From assembly GCA_022844125.1 (NCBI GenBank), contig JALHMI010000008.1:62001-126000 (forward strand): DNA of 64,000 nt, written 5' to 3'. The notes beneath the pieces are model-generated. The model searched no databases, was not told the DNA's origin, and was given only the letters and a program-made list of their open reading frames with translations. The position numbers and the translations under genes were made by a program. Shown piece by piece: positions 62,884 to 64,000 of the stretch. Positions within the stretch are counted from its first letter, which is position 1. Each line of letters starts with the position of its first letter. Source of the stretch: Pirellulales bacterium. Its GTDB lineage: Bacteria; Planctomycetota; Planctomycetia; Pirellulales; PALSA-1355.

Positions 62884-62996
62884 GGCGATCGAGCGGAAAG
62901 ATTCGTGGGCGAGCCAAACTCCATTGTAGTTGGCGCGTTCCAGGATTGGGTGCGGCCCCATCGCAACCGGCAAAAACCGCACAAGCCGAAGGCTCT

Positions 62997-64000
62997 CTAG
63001 AGGGCCCGGCGGAATCGCTTCGGCGGGCGACCGCCGCGGCCCAGTTTCGGCGGGGACGGCTTGGGGGGTGCCGGAGCGGCTTCTTCGGCCGCAGTCCCAT
63101 CGGTAATGGGCTCGGTCGGGGCCGGTCGGCCGGCGCTGGCGGCCACTCGCACCGCTTCAAAGCCCGGCACTTCGTCCCGCTTGAGCAGCTTGTTGATCCG
63201 CATCTCGATTCGCGTGAGCTCATTGCCTTCTTCGGGCGTCACGAACGTATAGGCCACGCCCTCGCGTCCCATGCGGCCCGTGCGGCCCACGCGGTGGACG
63301 TAGTCGTCGCAGAACTGCGGAATGTCGTAGTTGTAGATGTGCGAGATGCTGCTCACGTCGATCCCGCGGCCGACGACGTCGGTGGCCACCAGAACCTTGA
63401 CCTTGCCTTCGCGAAACGCCGACATCACGCGGTCGCGAGCGCTTTGGGCCAGGTCGCCGTGAATGCAGGCCACGTCCTTGAACCGCTTCTGCAGCCGGCG
63501 GTCCACCTTGTCGGTCCCCCGCTTGGTGCGGCAAAACACGATCGCCTGATGCGGTTCATCACGCTTGATCAGATGCTCGAGCAGGTCGAACTTCCGGTCG
63601 CCGTCGACCGTGCAATAAAATTGCTCGATCGTTTCGACCGAAACGTCGGTCGGCGAGAAGTTCAACGACTCGGGGTTACGCATGTACGAGCGGGCCAGTC
63701 GTTCGACCGGCGGCGGCACCGTCGCACTCAAGAGCAGCGTCTGCCGCTCGCGCGGGCAGCGACGCAGAATTTTTTCAATGTCCGGGCGGAAGCCGATATC
63801 CAGCATCCGGTCGGCTTCATCGAGCACGACCATCTGCAGGTCGTCGAGCTTCAGCGTCCCGCGGCCCATGTGGTCGAGCACGCGGCCCGGCGTGCCGATG
63901 ACGACTTCGCAACCGCGGGAAAGTTTGTCGATCTGCCCGCGAATCGGCTTGCCGCCATAGACGGCCACCGAGTGGATTTTCTGGCCGTGGGCCAGCTTGA
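62997..64000 (-). CDS. DEAD-box RNA helicase, N-terminus beyond the window
   Basis: The 3' part (about 334 codons) of a DEAD-box helicase running off the right edge; the frame stays open to base 64000 with KLAHGQKIHSVAVYGG. Motifs: VIGTPGRVLDHMG (Ib), VVLDEADRMLDIGF (II, DEAD), LLLSATVP (III), AIVFCRTKRGTDKVDRRLQKRF (IV), ACIHGDLAQSARDRVMSAFREG, VLVATDVVGRGIDVSSISHIYNYDIP (V), YVHRVGRTGRMGREG (VI). A basic, Pro-rich C-terminal tail (KLGRGGRPPKRFRRAL) should bind RNA. Motif I and the Q motif are outside the window. It unwinds RNA in ribosome assembly or decay. Confidence 0.95.
   Translation of the reverse strand, partial: KLAHGQKIHSVAVYGGKPIRGQIDKLSRGCEVVIGTPGRVLDHMGRGTLKLDDLQMVVLDEADRMLDIGFRPDIEKILRRCPRERQTLLLSATVPPPVERLARSYMRNPESLNFSPTDVSVETIEQFYCTVDGDRKFDLLEHLIKRDEPHQAIVFCRTKRGTDKVDRRLQKRFKDVACIHGDLAQSARDRVMSAFREGKVKVLVATDVVGRGIDVSSISHIYNYDIPQFCDDYVHRVGRTGRMGREGVAYTFVTPEEGNELTRIEMRINKLLKRDEVPGFEAVRVAASAGRPAPTEPITDGTAAEEAAPAPPKPSPPKLGRGGRPPKRFRRAL

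Overview
The window is GC-rich, densely coding bacterial chromosome. It most likely comes from a planctomycete of the Pirellulales type. I infer this from the mix of families rather than from any rRNA or marker gene: ELWxxDGT-repeat giants with N-terminal LEPR-XLL-like motifs and dockerin-like ends, a DUF1501 protein with a twin-arginine leader, a PEP-CTERM protein, a BlaI/M56 pair, several MJ0042-type zinc-ribbon membrane proteins, sugar-phosphate isomerases next to Gfo/Idh/MocA oxidoreductases, and a Ser/Thr kinase carrying a receiver-like domain. No rRNA, tRNA, CRISPR array, phage or transposase gene was seen.

Layout. 1-6.7 kb: a small helical protein, a Ser/Thr kinase with a decayed receiver domain, an M48 protease with a zinc ribbon, a PEP-CTERM spondin-like protein, an ECF sigma/anti-sigma pair and a peroxiredoxin. 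6.9-14 kb: hisF, then a tight run of a PilT-like ATPase, a membrane-anchored PilB/GspE-like ATPase with a broken Walker A, a CvpA-like protein and two tandem zinc-ribbon membrane proteins. 14-17.1 kb: thiG and thiS on the minus strand with a hypothetical gene, then an oxidoreductase. 17.3-23.4 kb: two paralogous ELWxxDGT proteins. 23.7-26.7 kb: four small exported or membrane proteins and a strong terminator. 27-31 kb: a three-subunit xanthine-dehydrogenase-like enzyme, exported through a Tat signal on its small subunit. That subunit has lost all four cysteines of its first [2Fe-2S] cluster. 31-38 kb: isomerases, an oxidoreductase, a FabH-like synthase, oligoendopeptidase F and a cupin. 38-48.2 kb: STN-like and coiled-coil secreted proteins, a nucleoside transporter, a leaderless penicillin-acylase-family enzyme, an M50 protease and a DUF1501 protein. 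48.4-52.8 kb: a BlaI repressor with two palindromic operators, an M56 (BlaR1-type) protease cut by an in-frame TAG, and a long open continuation in the same frame. 52.8-64 kb: a TPR/glycosyltransferase protein, a GH15 glucoamylase, two convergent GT2 glycosyltransferases, a stand-alone receiver, glyA, a gluzincin-like protein and the 3' part of a DEAD-box helicase running off the right edge.

Several non-coding elements recur: a GCCGGGGGC palindrome family (four copies), a roughly 160-bp element with near-perfect 31-32 bp terminal inverted repeats that shares a core with another intergenic spot, and assorted long hairpins. The strongest leads are the in-frame TAG in the M56 gene, the cysteine-less [2Fe-2S] domain, the PilT plus degenerate PilB plus CvpA cluster, and the kinase with a dead receiver. 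Starts were chosen from family alignment and Shine-Dalgarno spacing judged by eye; all family assignments are from recognised motifs, without database searches.
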